Source: Pseudomonadota bacterium (lineage in GTDB: Bacteria; Pseudomonadota; Gammaproteobacteria; Burkholderiales; Rhodocyclaceae). From it: a stretch of 41,289 bases of DNA. The stretch lies in contig JAKJFA010000014.1 of the NCBI GenBank assembly GCA_022705135.1, positions 1 to 41,289 of the forward strand, read 5' to 3'. Shown here in pieces: positions 1-7,616 of this stretch. The notes below the pieces were generated by a model. That model saw nothing but the letters and a program-made list of their open reading frames with translations, was not told where the DNA came from and ran no database searches. The position numbers were made by a program, and so were the translations under genes. The stretch's first letter is position 1, and each line of letters starts with the position of its first letter.

Positions 1-1
1 G

Positions 2-802
2 GCGTGCGATGATGTGGCCGAGTTGGTGGACTACATCGCGCCGCCGCTGATGTTGTCGCGCGAGCGCACTGAGACCGAAATCAGTTGGTCGCTCTGCCGT
101 TATGTCGCGCCCGAAGTGGTCCGGCAAGCCTTCAATCTATCCGATCTGCCCGAGCCGGAAGGGGTTTATGCCAATCAGCCTTCGCCCTGGCAGGAGAAAC
201 ACCGGCGCACCAGCCGTCTGTTCTGGTGGATGGCCCCGGTGGCTCTGGCCGTGCAGTTGTTCATGGTTTTTGTCATGGGCGGTGGCCAACTGCTCAGCCA
301 GAACATCGTCTTCGACCCGCAGAGTCCCGAGGAAACGATCACCTCCAGAGAATTTTCCCTGAGCGGCGGCAGCAACCGGGTGATGGTGAAAAACAGCACC
401 AGCCTCAGCAACAACTGGATCAGCCTGGCCATGACGCTGGTGAACAAAAACAACGGCAAGGCTTGGCCGACGGTGCGCGAAATCAGCTATTACCACGGGA
501 TTGATGGAGGCGAAAGCTGGAGTGAGGGTTCAAACGAGGACGATGTGGTCTTTGTCGACATACCAGCAGGCAAGTATGTCCTGATCATCGACCCCGAGAT
601 TTCTCCTGAAACGCGCGCCCCGGTCTACAGCAAACTGGCGGTGGAAACGGCTTCGCCCGGCTGGTCGAACTTTGCGATGGTGTTGGTATTCCTGGCGGTC
701 TTCCCGATCTACACCCGCTTGCGTCGCTCCAGCTTTGAAACCAGCCGCTGGGCCGAAAGCGACTACGCCCCTGGTTCCGACGATGAGGATGACGACGAAT
801 AA
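2..802 (+). CDS. DUF4178-type membrane protein, C-terminal part (5' end outside window)
   Basis: The reading frame is open to the left edge (it reads A-C-D-D before the first possible internal GTG at 14), so the gene starts outside the window. The visible part opens with Y-I-A-P-P-L-M-L, which I associate with the end of the DUF4178 domain. A membrane segment follows (about residues 70-92 from the GTG), then a beta-rich extracytoplasmic stretch of about 120 residues, a second membrane helix near the end and a strongly acidic tail (DDEDDDE). The stop overlaps the next start (TAATG at 800-804), and a spermidine-synthase-like gene follows. DUF4178, DUF350 and polyamine aminopropyltransferase genes are known neighbours in many bacteria, so a role in a polyamine-linked membrane function is an inference. 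No catalytic residues are recognised. Family assignment is moderate because the main domain is missing here. Confidence 0.7.
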   Translation, partial: ACDDVAELVDYIAPPLMLSRERTETEISWSLCRYVAPEVVRQAFNLSDLPEPEGVYANQPSPWQEKHRRTSRLFWWMAPVALAVQLFMVFVMGGGQLLSQNIVFDPQSPEETITSREFSLSGGSNRVMVKNSTSLSNNWISLAMTLVNKNNGKAWPTVREISYYHGIDGGESWSEGSNEDDVVFVDIPAGKYVLIIDPEISPETRAPVYSKLAVETASPGWSNFAMVLVFLAVFPIYTRLRRSSFETSRWAESDYAPGSDDEDDDE

Positions 803-948
803 TGCCCAAATTCAACCTGATTTCCGGCATCCTGGTCCTGAGCCTCTTTAGTTATGCCCAATACCAGGGCTGGAACCTGTTCGATAATGTGGCCAATCCC
901 GGCGGGGGCAGTCCCAGTCGGGGAAGCGGCTACGTCTACCACAAGTAA
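802..948 (+). CDS. 48-residue hydrophobic peptide of unknown function
   Basis: This small frame begins at an ATG sharing bases with the upstream stop (TAATG), as expected for translational coupling. It encodes 48 residues: a hydrophobic N-terminal half (F-N-L-I-S-G-I-L-V-L-S-L-F), an aromatic stretch (Y-A-Q-Y-Q-G-W) and a Gly/Ser-rich tail ending Y-V-Y-H-K. The N-terminal half could be a membrane helix or an uncleaved signal sequence. It lies between the DUF4178-type gene and the aminopropyltransferase-like gene, 48 bases before the latter. I do not recognise a family. Support for it being real is the coupling, codon usage like its neighbours and its place inside a same-strand cluster; there is no homology evidence. 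Confidence 0.6.
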   Translation: MPKFNLISGILVLSLFSYAQYQGWNLFDNVANPGGGSPSRGSGYVYHK

Positions 949-996
949 CGGCCCGATACATCCGCGCCGTGGTTTTCCCTGACTCCTGACGCTCCG

Positions 997-2496
997 ATGC
1001 GCCACGCCCTGCTGTTTTCCGTTTTTATCATCGCCTCTTGCGGGCTGGCCTACGAGCTGATCGTTGCTGGCTTGTCGTCCTATCTGTTGGGCGATTCGAT
1101 CACCCAGTTTTCGACTGTGATCGGCGTCTACCTCTTTGCCATGGGGGTGGGTTCCTGGCTGTCCAAGTACATCGTGCGCGATCTGGTTGGACGGTTTATC
1201 CAGGTCGAGCTGATGGTCGGGTTGGTGGGCGGTTTTTCTGCCGCCGGCTTGTTTGCGGTGTTTACCTGGATGTCGGCGCCCTTCAAATTGTTGCTCTACT
1301 TGGCGGTTCTCCTGGTCGGTGTGTTGGTCGGACTCGAGATTCCGTTGGTCATGCGTATTCTGAAACGCGACCTGGAATTCAAGGAGGTGGTGTCGCAAGT
1401 GCTCACTTTCGATTATCTGGGCGCTTTGGTGGTCTCCATCCTGTTGCCGCTTTCCCTCATTCCGCATCTGGGCATGTTGCGCAGCAGTCTGATGTTTGGC
1501 CTGATGAATGCTGCCATCGCGTTGTGGGCGCTTTACTTGTTCCGGGCGCAGCTGGGCGCTCGGCGCTGGCTTGCCTCGCAATGCTGGGTGGTCATCCTGA
1601 TGCTTGCCGGCGGTTTTGCCGGGGCGGGGCAACTGACCTCGCTTTCGGAAGCTCAGGTGTACGCGGATGAAATCATCCATGCCGAAAGTTCCCCTTACCA
1701 GCGCATCGTGCTGACGCGCTGGCGTGACGACCTGCGCCTTTTCCTCAATGGCAACCTGCAGTTTTCGTCGCAGGACGAATACCGTTATCACGAGGCGCTG
1801 GTCCATCCGGGCTTGGCAGCCATGCCTTGGGCGCGCCGGATTCTGGTGTTGGGTGGCGGCGATGGCCTGGCCATCCGGGAAATTCTCAAATATTCGCAAG
1901 TGGAGTCGGTGACGCTGGTTGACCTCGATCCGGCCATGACCCGGCTGTTTTCGACGGCACCGATGCTGACGGCGCTCAACCGGAACGCCTTCCAGTCGGA
2001 CAAGGTCAGCGTGGTCAATGAGGATGCCCTGACTTGGCTGGAACGGGAAAAAGGGTATTACGACTTTGTGGTCGTCGATTTTCCCGATCCCGCCAATTTT
2101 TCGCTGGGCAAGCTCTATTCCAGCGCCTTCTATCGCCTGCTGGAGAAGCGCCTGTCGGCGCGTGGCCAGATTGTCGTGCAATCGACCTCGCCGCTCTACG
2201 CCCGCCAGTCGTTCTGGTGTGTCGTGACGACCCTGGAAAGTGTCGGCTTCAAGACCAGGCCGTATCATGCCTTGGTGCCTTCTTTTGGCGAATGGGGGTT
2301 CATTCTGGCCGGCCGTGAGACGCTCGATGTGCCGCATGCCTATCCGGTGCCGACCCGTTTTCTCAATGCCGAGACGACCCCGGCGCTCTTTTATTTCCCC
2401 GCCGACATGAGCCGGGTGCCGAGTGAGGTCAATCGCCTGAACAATCAGGTTCTGGTGCGCTATTTTGAGCAGGAGTGGGGCAAGGTGACGCGCTAA
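997..2496 (+). CDS. Membrane-anchored polyamine aminopropyltransferase (spermidine synthase-like)
   Basis: The 499-residue product has about 200 N-terminal residues of hydrophobic helices (six or seven predicted) followed by a class I methyltransferase-like spermidine synthase domain. Visible motifs are the decarboxylated-SAM-binding loop V-L-G-G-G-D-G-L-A, the acidic end of the next strand (L-V-D-L-D-P), N-E-D-A, and V-V-D-F-P-D-P at the catalytic Asp position of the family (usually D-x-x-D-P). Soluble SpeE is about 280-300 residues, so this is the long membrane-bound form. The expected reaction is transfer of an aminopropyl group from decarboxylated SAM to a polyamine, probably at the inner membrane; the acceptor is unknown. 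It follows the DUF4178-type gene and the 48-residue peptide, probably as one transcript. Its 3' end overlaps the convergent radical SAM gene by 68 bases. Confidence 0.85.
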   Translation: MRHALLFSVFIIASCGLAYELIVAGLSSYLLGDSITQFSTVIGVYLFAMGVGSWLSKYIVRDLVGRFIQVELMVGLVGGFSAAGLFAVFTWMSAPFKLLLYLAVLLVGVLVGLEIPLVMRILKRDLEFKEVVSQVLTFDYLGALVVSILLPLSLIPHLGMLRSSLMFGLMNAAIALWALYLFRAQLGARRWLASQCWVVILMLAGGFAGAGQLTSLSEAQVYADEIIHAESSPYQRIVLTRWRDDLRLFLNGNLQFSSQDEYRYHEALVHPGLAAMPWARRILVLGGGDGLAIREILKYSQVESVTLVDLDPAMTRLFSTAPMLTALNRNAFQSDKVSVVNEDALTWLEREKGYYDFVVVDFPDPANFSLGKLYSSAFYRLLEKRLSARGQIVVQSTSPLYARQSFWCVVTTLESVGFKTRPYHALVPSFGEWGFILAGRETLDVPHAYPVPTRFLNAETTPALFYFPADMSRVPSEVNRLNNQVLVRYFEQEWGKVTR

Positions 2497-3406
2497 TTTT
2501 GTAAGGGCGTGGTGTTCGGCAACCCTGTGCGCCCAGCCGGGCCAGATGATGCGCGATGGCGTTGTTGGTCGGCAGCGTTTTGGTGCACCAGTCCGGCGCA
2601 ATCAGCGTGGGTGCGCGCGCGCTGGCGCCGACGCGATGGAAAATCACCTCGGCCGGCGTGCGGCGAATCATCTCGGCCGCCGTTTCGACATATTGTTCCA
2701 GCGAAAGCAGTGCCACTTCGCCGCGCTGGTGTTCTGCCGCCAACTGGCTGCCGCGCACGATCATCAGCGGATGCAATTTAAGCCCCTGAACGCCTTCGTT
2801 CAGGACGCGTTCGAGGCTGACCAGGCTGTCTTCCGCGCGTTCTCCGGGCAGCCCGACGATCAGGTGCGCACACACCGGAATCGAACGCGCCTGTGCCCGC
2901 GCTACCGTTTCAGCGTATGCCTTGAATCCGTGGCCGCGATGGATACGATCGAGCGTTTCGTCAAAAGCGCTCTGCAGCCCGAGTTCGAGCCAGATTTCGG
3001 CGCCTTGTTCCTGGTAGGCGGCCAGGAGATCGAGAACGGCATCCGGGACGCAATCCGGCCGGGTCCCCACGCACAAGCCGACGACATCGCGCGAAGCCAG
3101 CGCGGCGTCGTACAGCGCGCGCAGATGTTCGATTTCGGCATAGGTGTTGGTGTAGGCCTGGAAGTAGGCGAGGTAGCGCCGCACCCAGGCAATCGCCTGG
3201 CGACCGTGTGCGAGTTGCCCGTCCACACTGCCGGAGCGCTCCTCGCTGAACGAATCGACGCTACAGAAGCTGCAGCCGCCCCGGCCGATGGTGCCGTCGC
3301 GGTTGGGGCAGGTGAACCCGGCGTGCAGGGGCAATTTGTGCACGCGTTCGCCAAAACGGTTTTTCAGGTGGCTGCCCAGGGTGTGAACGTAATGGTCAAG
3401 CTGCAT
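2429..3406 (-). CDS. TIGR01212-family (YhcC-like) radical SAM protein
   Basis: The protein (325 residues) opens with H-T-L-G-S-H-L-K-N-R-F-G-E-R-V-H-K-L-P, typical of the YhcC/TIGR01212 family. The cluster-binding cysteines are C33, C45 and C48 in C-P-N-R-D-G-T-I-G-R-G-G-C-S-F-C (a CX11CX2C spacing), which should hold a [4Fe-4S] cluster and reductively cleave SAM. W-L-E-L-G-L-Q-S and H-L-I-V-G-L-P-G-E are further family landmarks. The substrate of the family is not established. Members are usually about 300-310 residues; the last 25 or so here (P- and S-rich) are an extension that overlaps the convergent aminopropyltransferase gene. The ATG at 3404-3406 is the natural start. Confidence 0.9.
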   Translation of the reverse strand: MQLDHYVHTLGSHLKNRFGERVHKLPLHAGFTCPNRDGTIGRGGCSFCSVDSFSEERSGSVDGQLAHGRQAIAWVRRYLAYFQAYTNTYAEIEHLRALYDAALASRDVVGLCVGTRPDCVPDAVLDLLAAYQEQGAEIWLELGLQSAFDETLDRIHRGHGFKAYAETVARAQARSIPVCAHLIVGLPGERAEDSLVSLERVLNEGVQGLKLHPLMIVRGSQLAAEHQRGEVALLSLEQYVETAAEMIRRTPAEVIFHRVGASARAPTLIAPDWCTKTLPTNNAIAHHLARLGAQGCRTPRPYKISASPCPTPAQNSAPEPDCSGD

Positions 3407-3447
3407 CCGGTGGTGCCGTGAAGCCGGCCGGGGCCGACCCCAAGGTC

Positions 3448-3476
3448 TTTACAGCACAGGGGAGTGGAATTATACT
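3448..3476 (+). promoter_or_regulatory. Sigma-70 promoter of tRNA-Lys
   Basis: A -35 box TTTACA (3448-3453) and a -10 box TATACT (3471-3476) are separated by exactly 17 bases. Transcription would start near 3483, about 27 bases before the mature tRNA. It is one of the best consensus matches in the window and is correctly placed for the tRNA gene. Confidence 0.75.
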
Positions 3477-3509
3477 TCGCCCCTCTGTCGCGGCCGTTTC
3501 CGGTCGTTT

Positions 3510-3585
3510 GGGTTGTTAGCTCAGTTGGTAGAGCAGCGGACTCTTAATCCGTAGGTCGAAGGTTCGAATCCTTCACAGCCCACCA
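3510..3585 (+). tRNA. tRNA-Lys (anticodon CTT)
   Basis: The 76 bases fold as a complete cloverleaf. The acceptor stem GGGTTGT pairs with ACAGCCC (one G-T pair), the D stem is GCTC/GAGC, the anticodon stem is GCGGA/TCCGT with loop CTCTTAA, and the T arm is GAAGG-TTCGAAT-CCTTC. The anticodon at loop positions 34-36 is CTT, which reads AAG (lysine). The discriminator A and the 3' CCA are encoded. It stands alone with its own promoter and terminator. Confidence 0.97.
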
Positions 3586-3594
3586 GAATTCAAG

Positions 3595-3621
3595 CGGCGC
3601 TCAGTGATGAGCGCCGTTTTT
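3595..3621 (+). terminator. Rho-independent terminator after tRNA-Lys
   Basis: A perfect 9-bp GC-rich stem (CGGCGCTCA with TGAGCGCCG) closes a four-base loop GTGA and is followed directly by five T residues. It starts 9 bases after the CCA end of the tRNA. Confidence 0.9.
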
Positions 3622-3729
3622 CATTGGGCGCTGAAGCGGCTAAACTTGGTTCGGCGATGCTGAAGAGCAACGGGGGGCGGCTTGCTTCGACAGCGGGGCG
3701 GACGCAATGGTGGCAATCGAGGAGCTTCT

Positions 3730-4401
3730 ATGTTCGATCTCTACATCGGCAACAAAAACTACTCCTCCTGGTCGTTGCGCCCGTGGTTGTTGATGAAGCA
3801 TTTTGGCATTCCCTTTGTCGAGCATTCTGTCTCGCTTTATCGCCCCGGCCATACGGCCCTGCTCAAGTCCTTGTCGGGCAATGCGCGGGTTCCCTGTCTG
3901 CACGAAGATGGTTTCCAGATTTGGGAAAGTATTGCCATTATGGAAACGCTGGCTGAGCGCCATCCTGAGATATGGCCTGCGGATGCCAGGGCGCGGGCAC
4001 GAGCGCGCAGCCTCAGTGCCGAAATGCACGCTGGCTTTGCCGCGCTGCGCTCGGCCATGCCCATGAATCTCAAATTTGAACTGAAGGGCAAATCGCCTGC
4101 GCTGGAAGTTCAACAGGATATCGATCGCGTCATTGCGCTTTGGGAGGAGACGCGCTGCCAGTTTTCCGGCCGGCAAGGCCCCTATCTGTTCGGTGCATTC
4201 TCGGCCGCGGACGCCATGTATGCGCCGGTTGCCTGTCGTTTCCACATCTATAATGTGGCCTTGCCGCCGGTGGCCGGGCACTACCGCGATGCCCTGTTGG
4301 CCCACCCGGCCATGATCGAATGGCGCGAGGCTGCACTCAAGGAAAGCGAAGCCTGCGCCCGCTATGATCAACTGGCCGAAGATTACGGTGGCCGGCGCTG
4401 A
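3730..4401 (+). CDS. Glutathione S-transferase family protein
   Basis: The 223-residue product has the thioredoxin-like N-terminal GST domain (L-Y-I-G-N-K-N-Y-S-S-W-S-L-R-P-W), where the serines after N-Y are the likely glutathione-activating residues. The family's cis-proline region (G-N-A-R-V-P-C-L) and the E-S-I-A-I glutathione-binding motif follow, then an all-helical C-terminal domain. The frame can be read from an upstream GTG, but the ATG at 3730 is preferred because GAGGAG lies about 6 bases before it and the protein then begins with the conserved strand. GSTs of this group conjugate or reduce small electrophiles in the cytoplasm; the substrate is not predictable. The gene follows the tRNA terminator and sits 36 bases before the VanZ-like gene. 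Confidence 0.88.
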   Translation: MFDLYIGNKNYSSWSLRPWLLMKHFGIPFVEHSVSLYRPGHTALLKSLSGNARVPCLHEDGFQIWESIAIMETLAERHPEIWPADARARARARSLSAEMHAGFAALRSAMPMNLKFELKGKSPALEVQQDIDRVIALWEETRCQFSGRQGPYLFGAFSAADAMYAPVACRFHIYNVALPPVAGHYRDALLAHPAMIEWREAALKESEACARYDQLAEDYGGRR

Positions 4402-4437
4402 ACAACGGGGCGCTTGAGTCGCGCCATTTCGCCTAGA

Positions 4438-5562
4438 ATGGCAAGCATGAAGAGTAACGGCCCCATCCTGCTTGCGCGCTATCTGGCTTTGGCCTGTCTT
4501 GGCCTGATTGTCTACGCCAGTTTGCATCCTTTTACGGGCTGGCAGGTCAGTGGCGTTTCACCGCTTGCTTTTCTTGAGGGCGGCTGGCCGCGTTATTGGA
4601 CTGTATTTGACCTGGCCGTCAATATTCTGGTCTATCTGCCGCTCGGATTTTTGCTGACCTTGGCGTTGGCACGGGTTCCGGGGCGCTTCAGCGCAGTTGT
4701 TCTGGCTGCTCTGATTGCGGCGGCCACAAGTTTTGCGCTCGAATGTGTTCAGGTGCTGTTGCCGACCAGAGTTCCTTCCAACCTGGATCTCGTCTGCAAC
4801 AGTCTGGGCGGGCTGTTGGGCGCCGCGCTTGCCCATCGGGTGGGCCCGCGTTTTTTCCCATATTGGATGGCGTGGCAACACCGCTTGGTGGCACCGCTGC
4901 CGCACGCCGAACTGGGGCTGACCCTTCTGGGGCTATGGCTGCTCATTCCGCTGTCGCCGGAAATACTTTTGTTCGGGGCGGGTGATGTCCGTAGTGTGTT
5001 TGACCTCTCCGGCGCCATGCCGTTTTCTCCCCACAGTTCGCTGCCGATGGAAACTGCCGTCATTGCATGCAATACCGTCGCGGTCGGTCTGCTGATCCGC
5101 CTGCTGACCGCCAGCAAACGGCTGGCTTGTTTCAGTGTGCCCGCTCTGATTGGTCTCGGACTGATCGTTCGCTCCCTGTCGGCTGCTGTTCTGATTGCTC
5201 CGGATCAGGCGTTTTCCTGGTGGACGCCGGCCGTGCAAAACGGCCTGCTTGCTGCCGGCCTGATCCTGCTGCCCGCCATGTTCCTGCCGGTGGGGTTGCG
5301 CCTGATGCTGGCCGCGCTGGCGCTGATGTGTGGTGCGGTGCTGGTCAACATCACCCCGCCCAATCCCTACTCTGCCGTGGCGCTGGCTTCCTGGCGGCAA
5401 GGGCACTTTCTTAATTTCAACGGGTTGACCCGGCTGGTTTCCATTCTGTGGCCCTTCCTTGCCCTGCCTTTCCTGATGTTTACCCCTCGTCGGCCAGCGG
5501 AGTCGCCCGACAATGTTTCCCAAACCCGAACCGAACACGCCCTAGAGCCTTTCGAGCAATGA
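4438..5562 (+). CDS. VanZ-like family integral membrane protein
   Basis: The protein has about ten hydrophobic segments over roughly 374 residues. The first third carries VanZ-like features: Y-A-S-L-H-P-F near the start, F-D-L-A-V-N-I-L-V-Y-L-P-L-G-F, A-L-E-C-V-Q-V-L-L-P-T-R and L-D-L-V-C-N-S-L-G-G. The C-terminal two thirds are additional membrane helices not typical of the short VanZ domain. Function is unknown; VanZ itself gives low-level teicoplanin resistance, but chromosomal relatives are uncharacterised. No strong ribosome-binding site marks the start: ATG at 4438 and ATG at 4447 are both possible, and the frame also permits a TTG at 4414. The 3' end overlaps the convergent Sir2 gene by 21 bases. 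Confidence 0.8.
   Translation: MASMKSNGPILLARYLALACLGLIVYASLHPFTGWQVSGVSPLAFLEGGWPRYWTVFDLAVNILVYLPLGFLLTLALARVPGRFSAVVLAALIAAATSFALECVQVLLPTRVPSNLDLVCNSLGGLLGAALAHRVGPRFFPYWMAWQHRLVAPLPHAELGLTLLGLWLLIPLSPEILLFGAGDVRSVFDLSGAMPFSPHSSLPMETAVIACNTVAVGLLIRLLTASKRLACFSVPALIGLGLIVRSLSAAVLIAPDQAFSWWTPAVQNGLLAAGLILLPAMFLPVGLRLMLAALALMCGAVLVNITPPNPYSAVALASWRQGHFLNFNGLTRLVSILWPFLALPFLMFTPRRPAESPDNVSQTRTEHALEPFEQ
5532..5545 (-). repeat. 14-bp copy of the terminal repeat of the 15.6-kb MITE-like element
   Basis: Read on the minus strand, CTAGGGCGTGTTCG here is identical to the left end of the element at 15605-15618. In both places the TAG is the in-frame stop codon of a gene (Sir2 here, ThiL there). Beyond 14 bases the similarity is weak (a shared TTCG and TTGG-like run with a gap). 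It may be a solo terminal repeat left by a lost copy. Confidence 0.45.
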
Positions 5563-6309
5563 TTGCAGCGCCTTGGCCGCGCCCAGGGGAAGTTTGTAAG
5601 CGACGTATTCGGAAATCATGGTTTCGCCAGGGTTGATTTCCACCGTCGGGATGCCGGCGCGGGCGGCCCAGACAACCGGTTGGGCAATGTAGGGAAAGAC
5701 GCTGGTGGTGCCGACCGAAAAAACCAGATCAAAGCCTTCTTCCATTTCGTCGTAAAACCTTTCCAGCGCTTGCTGCGGCAGAGCCTCTCCGAACAAGACC
5801 ACTTCGGGCCGCATGAACGACTGGCACTGCGGGCACAGGGGCGGAATTTCACGGCCCTCCAGACTTTCGACGTGTTCTTGCTGGCCGCACGCCGTGCACA
5901 AAAGCCGATGCATATCGCCATGAATCTCGATGACATTGCGGCTGCCGGCAGCCTGGTGCAAGCCGTCGATATTCTGCGTGAAGACGAGGACCGAGGCGAA
6001 TTCCTCCTCCAAGCGGGCGATGGCAGCATGGGCTGCATTGGGACCGGCACCCCGGCAATTCGCTTCGATCTGCGCCAGATATTTCCAGGTGATTGCCGGG
6101 TGGTGGCGCAGCATTTCGCCAGAGAGCGCGTCCTCGATCCGGTAGCCGTCTTCAGTCAGGTTGCCTTCGTACAGGCCGCCGATGCCGCGATAGGTCGGTA
6201 GGCCGGAGTCGGCGGAAATGCCGGCACCGGTGATGAAGAGGATACGGCGAGCGCTGGTTAAATGATTGGCAACCGCGTCCAGTATCTGTTCAATGGCATG
6301 CAGTTCCAT
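5542..6309 (-). CDS. Sir2-family NAD-dependent protein deacylase
   Basis: The 255-residue product has the full set of sirtuin motifs: the NAD-binding G-A-G-I-S-A-D-S-G-L-P-T-Y-R-G, the T-Q-N-I-D motif, the catalytic His in I-E-I-H-G-D-M-H, two zinc-binding Cys pairs (C-T-A-C and C-P-Q-C), F-G-E, a G-T-T-S-V-F-P-Y phosphate loop and I-N-P-G. It should remove acyl groups from lysine using NAD+ in the cytoplasm. The frame runs upstream to 6402, but the ATG at 6309 is chosen because it overlaps the MltA stop (TAATG on the minus strand), which implies translational coupling. The stop TAG lies inside a copy of the MITE end sequence. Confidence 0.93.
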   Translation of the reverse strand: MELHAIEQILDAVANHLTSARRILFITGAGISADSGLPTYRGIGGLYEGNLTEDGYRIEDALSGEMLRHHPAITWKYLAQIEANCRGAGPNAAHAAIARLEEEFASVLVFTQNIDGLHQAAGSRNVIEIHGDMHRLLCTACGQQEHVESLEGREIPPLCPQCQSFMRPEVVLFGEALPQQALERFYDEMEEGFDLVFSVGTTSVFPYIAQPVVWAARAGIPTVEINPGETMISEYVAYKLPLGAAKALQSLLERL

Positions 6310-7508
6310 TATGGCGTCATCTCTTTGGGCAGCAACACCCACATCTGTCCCGGCTGTTTCATGCGCCCGGCTTGCTCGCCCGCCTTGGCGCCGAAGCCCC
6401 AAAACAGATCGGCGCGGACGACGCCCTTGATGGCGCCGCCGGTATCCTGCGCCAGCATCAGGCGGTTGAGCGCTCGGCTGGAATTGGGCTGGGTGGTGGC
6501 AAGGAAAACGGGTGCACCGAGCGGAATGTGGCGCGGGTCGATCGCTAGGCTGCGCTCGGCCGTGAGCGGCACGCCCAGGGCGCCGAGCGGGCCATCGTCG
6601 GAGGATGGCAATTCGCGGAAAAAGACGTAGCTTGGGTTCAAATTGAGCACTTCCTGCACTTTGCCGGGATTGGCGCGTGCCCAGGCCTGAATGCCTTGCA
6701 TCGAGGCTTCGCTCAGCGCCAGTTCGCCGCGCTCGATCAATACCCGGCCGATCGACTGGTAGGGATGGCCATTCTGGTCGGCGTAGCCGAGGCGGACCAA
6801 ACTTCCGTCCGGCAGCTTGACGCGGCCGGACCCCTGAATCTGCAGAAAAAAGAGCTCAATCTGGTCTTCCACCCAGAGCAAGGGGGTTCCCAGGCGGGGC
6901 GCGGTGTTCTCTTCGATGTCGCGCCGAGCATGGTAGGGAATGACCTTGTTGCCGGAAAGCCTGCCGCGCAGGCGCATGTGCTTGAGTTCGGGTAGCACCT
7001 CGCCCAGGTCGATGGTGAGCAGATCATCCGGCACGCCATAGACCGGGAATTTGCCGTGTTTGCCCGGAGTGCGGCTGCCCTTCAGGAGCGGTTCGTAGTA
7101 GCCGGTGATGAGTCCCTCGGTTTTTCCGTCTGGTTGTGTGGCGGCGTAGGGCGTGAAGTTGGTCTCGAAAAAGGCGCGCACCGCAGTGTTGTCCTGCGCG
7201 GCAAGAGCTTGGGCTTCGGCGCAGACACGCTTCCAGGCAGTCGCCCGGGTTGCAAGGGCGCGGCAGGAGAGCAGGAAAGCCGGCCAGGCAGCGCCGACTT
7301 GGTCCGCTTGCCAGCCGGGCAGGTCGGCCCACTGTGCCGCCTGCAGCGGTTTGGCGGCGGCCGGAGGCCGGGTCGGCTCGGCAATCGGGCATTTGGGGCA
7401 AGGGGCGCAGGCAGGTTCGCGCACCGGCACCTGCTGGCAGGCGGCAAGTGCAGACAGCAGTAGTAGGCACAGGACCCTCGCGTGTGGTGAAGCTTTTTCA
7501 GGATTCAA
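6309..7508 (-). CDS. mltA: Membrane-bound lytic murein transglycosylase A (lipoprotein)
   Basis: The protein (399 residues) starts with a lipoprotein signal peptide whose lipobox L-A-A-C places the lipidated cysteine at about residue 24, followed by a Cys/Pro-rich linker. The central domain includes T-G-Y-Y-E-P and I-Q-G-S-G-R-V, and the C-terminal 3D domain contains the aspartate-rich A-Q-D-T-G-G-A-I-K-G. MltA cleaves peptidoglycan between MurNAc and GlcNAc with formation of 1,6-anhydroMurNAc at the inner face of the outer membrane. The start is TTG at 7508, with GGAG a few bases upstream; no ATG or GTG is available before the signal peptide. It is the first gene of a pair with the Sir2 gene, and faces the DUF815 gene across a 108-bp divergent gap. 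Confidence 0.93.
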   Translation of the reverse strand: MNPEKASPHARVLCLLLLSALAACQQVPVREPACAPCPKCPIAEPTRPPAAAKPLQAAQWADLPGWQADQVGAAWPAFLLSCRALATRATAWKRVCAEAQALAAQDNTAVRAFFETNFTPYAATQPDGKTEGLITGYYEPLLKGSRTPGKHGKFPVYGVPDDLLTIDLGEVLPELKHMRLRGRLSGNKVIPYHARRDIEENTAPRLGTPLLWVEDQIELFFLQIQGSGRVKLPDGSLVRLGYADQNGHPYQSIGRVLIERGELALSEASMQGIQAWARANPGKVQEVLNLNPSYVFFRELPSSDDGPLGALGVPLTAERSLAIDPRHIPLGAPVFLATTQPNSSRALNRLMLAQDTGGAIKGVVRADLFWGFGAKAGEQAGRMKQPGQMWVLLPKEMTP

Positions 7509-7616
7509 TGGGGGCTCTCCACATTTTGATGTTCAGGGTGTTGAATGTTGTCATTGCGCTTGGTCAGTCCTTCCGTCGCCTGATACAGTGACGCTTTTGC
7601 GATTGTACCTGTTGCC

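Noticed and set aside
2500..2518. TAAGGGCGTGGTGTTCGG, similar to the MITE end, again near a gene end
   Set aside because: It needs a 3-base insertion to match, and the sequence is also coding for the radical SAM protein. Too weak to call a third copy.
763..2601. A 612-residue frame on the minus strand
   Set aside because: It is antisense to the aminopropyltransferase gene, has low-complexity composition rich in R, Q and H, and shows no domain. It is a GC-rich shadow.
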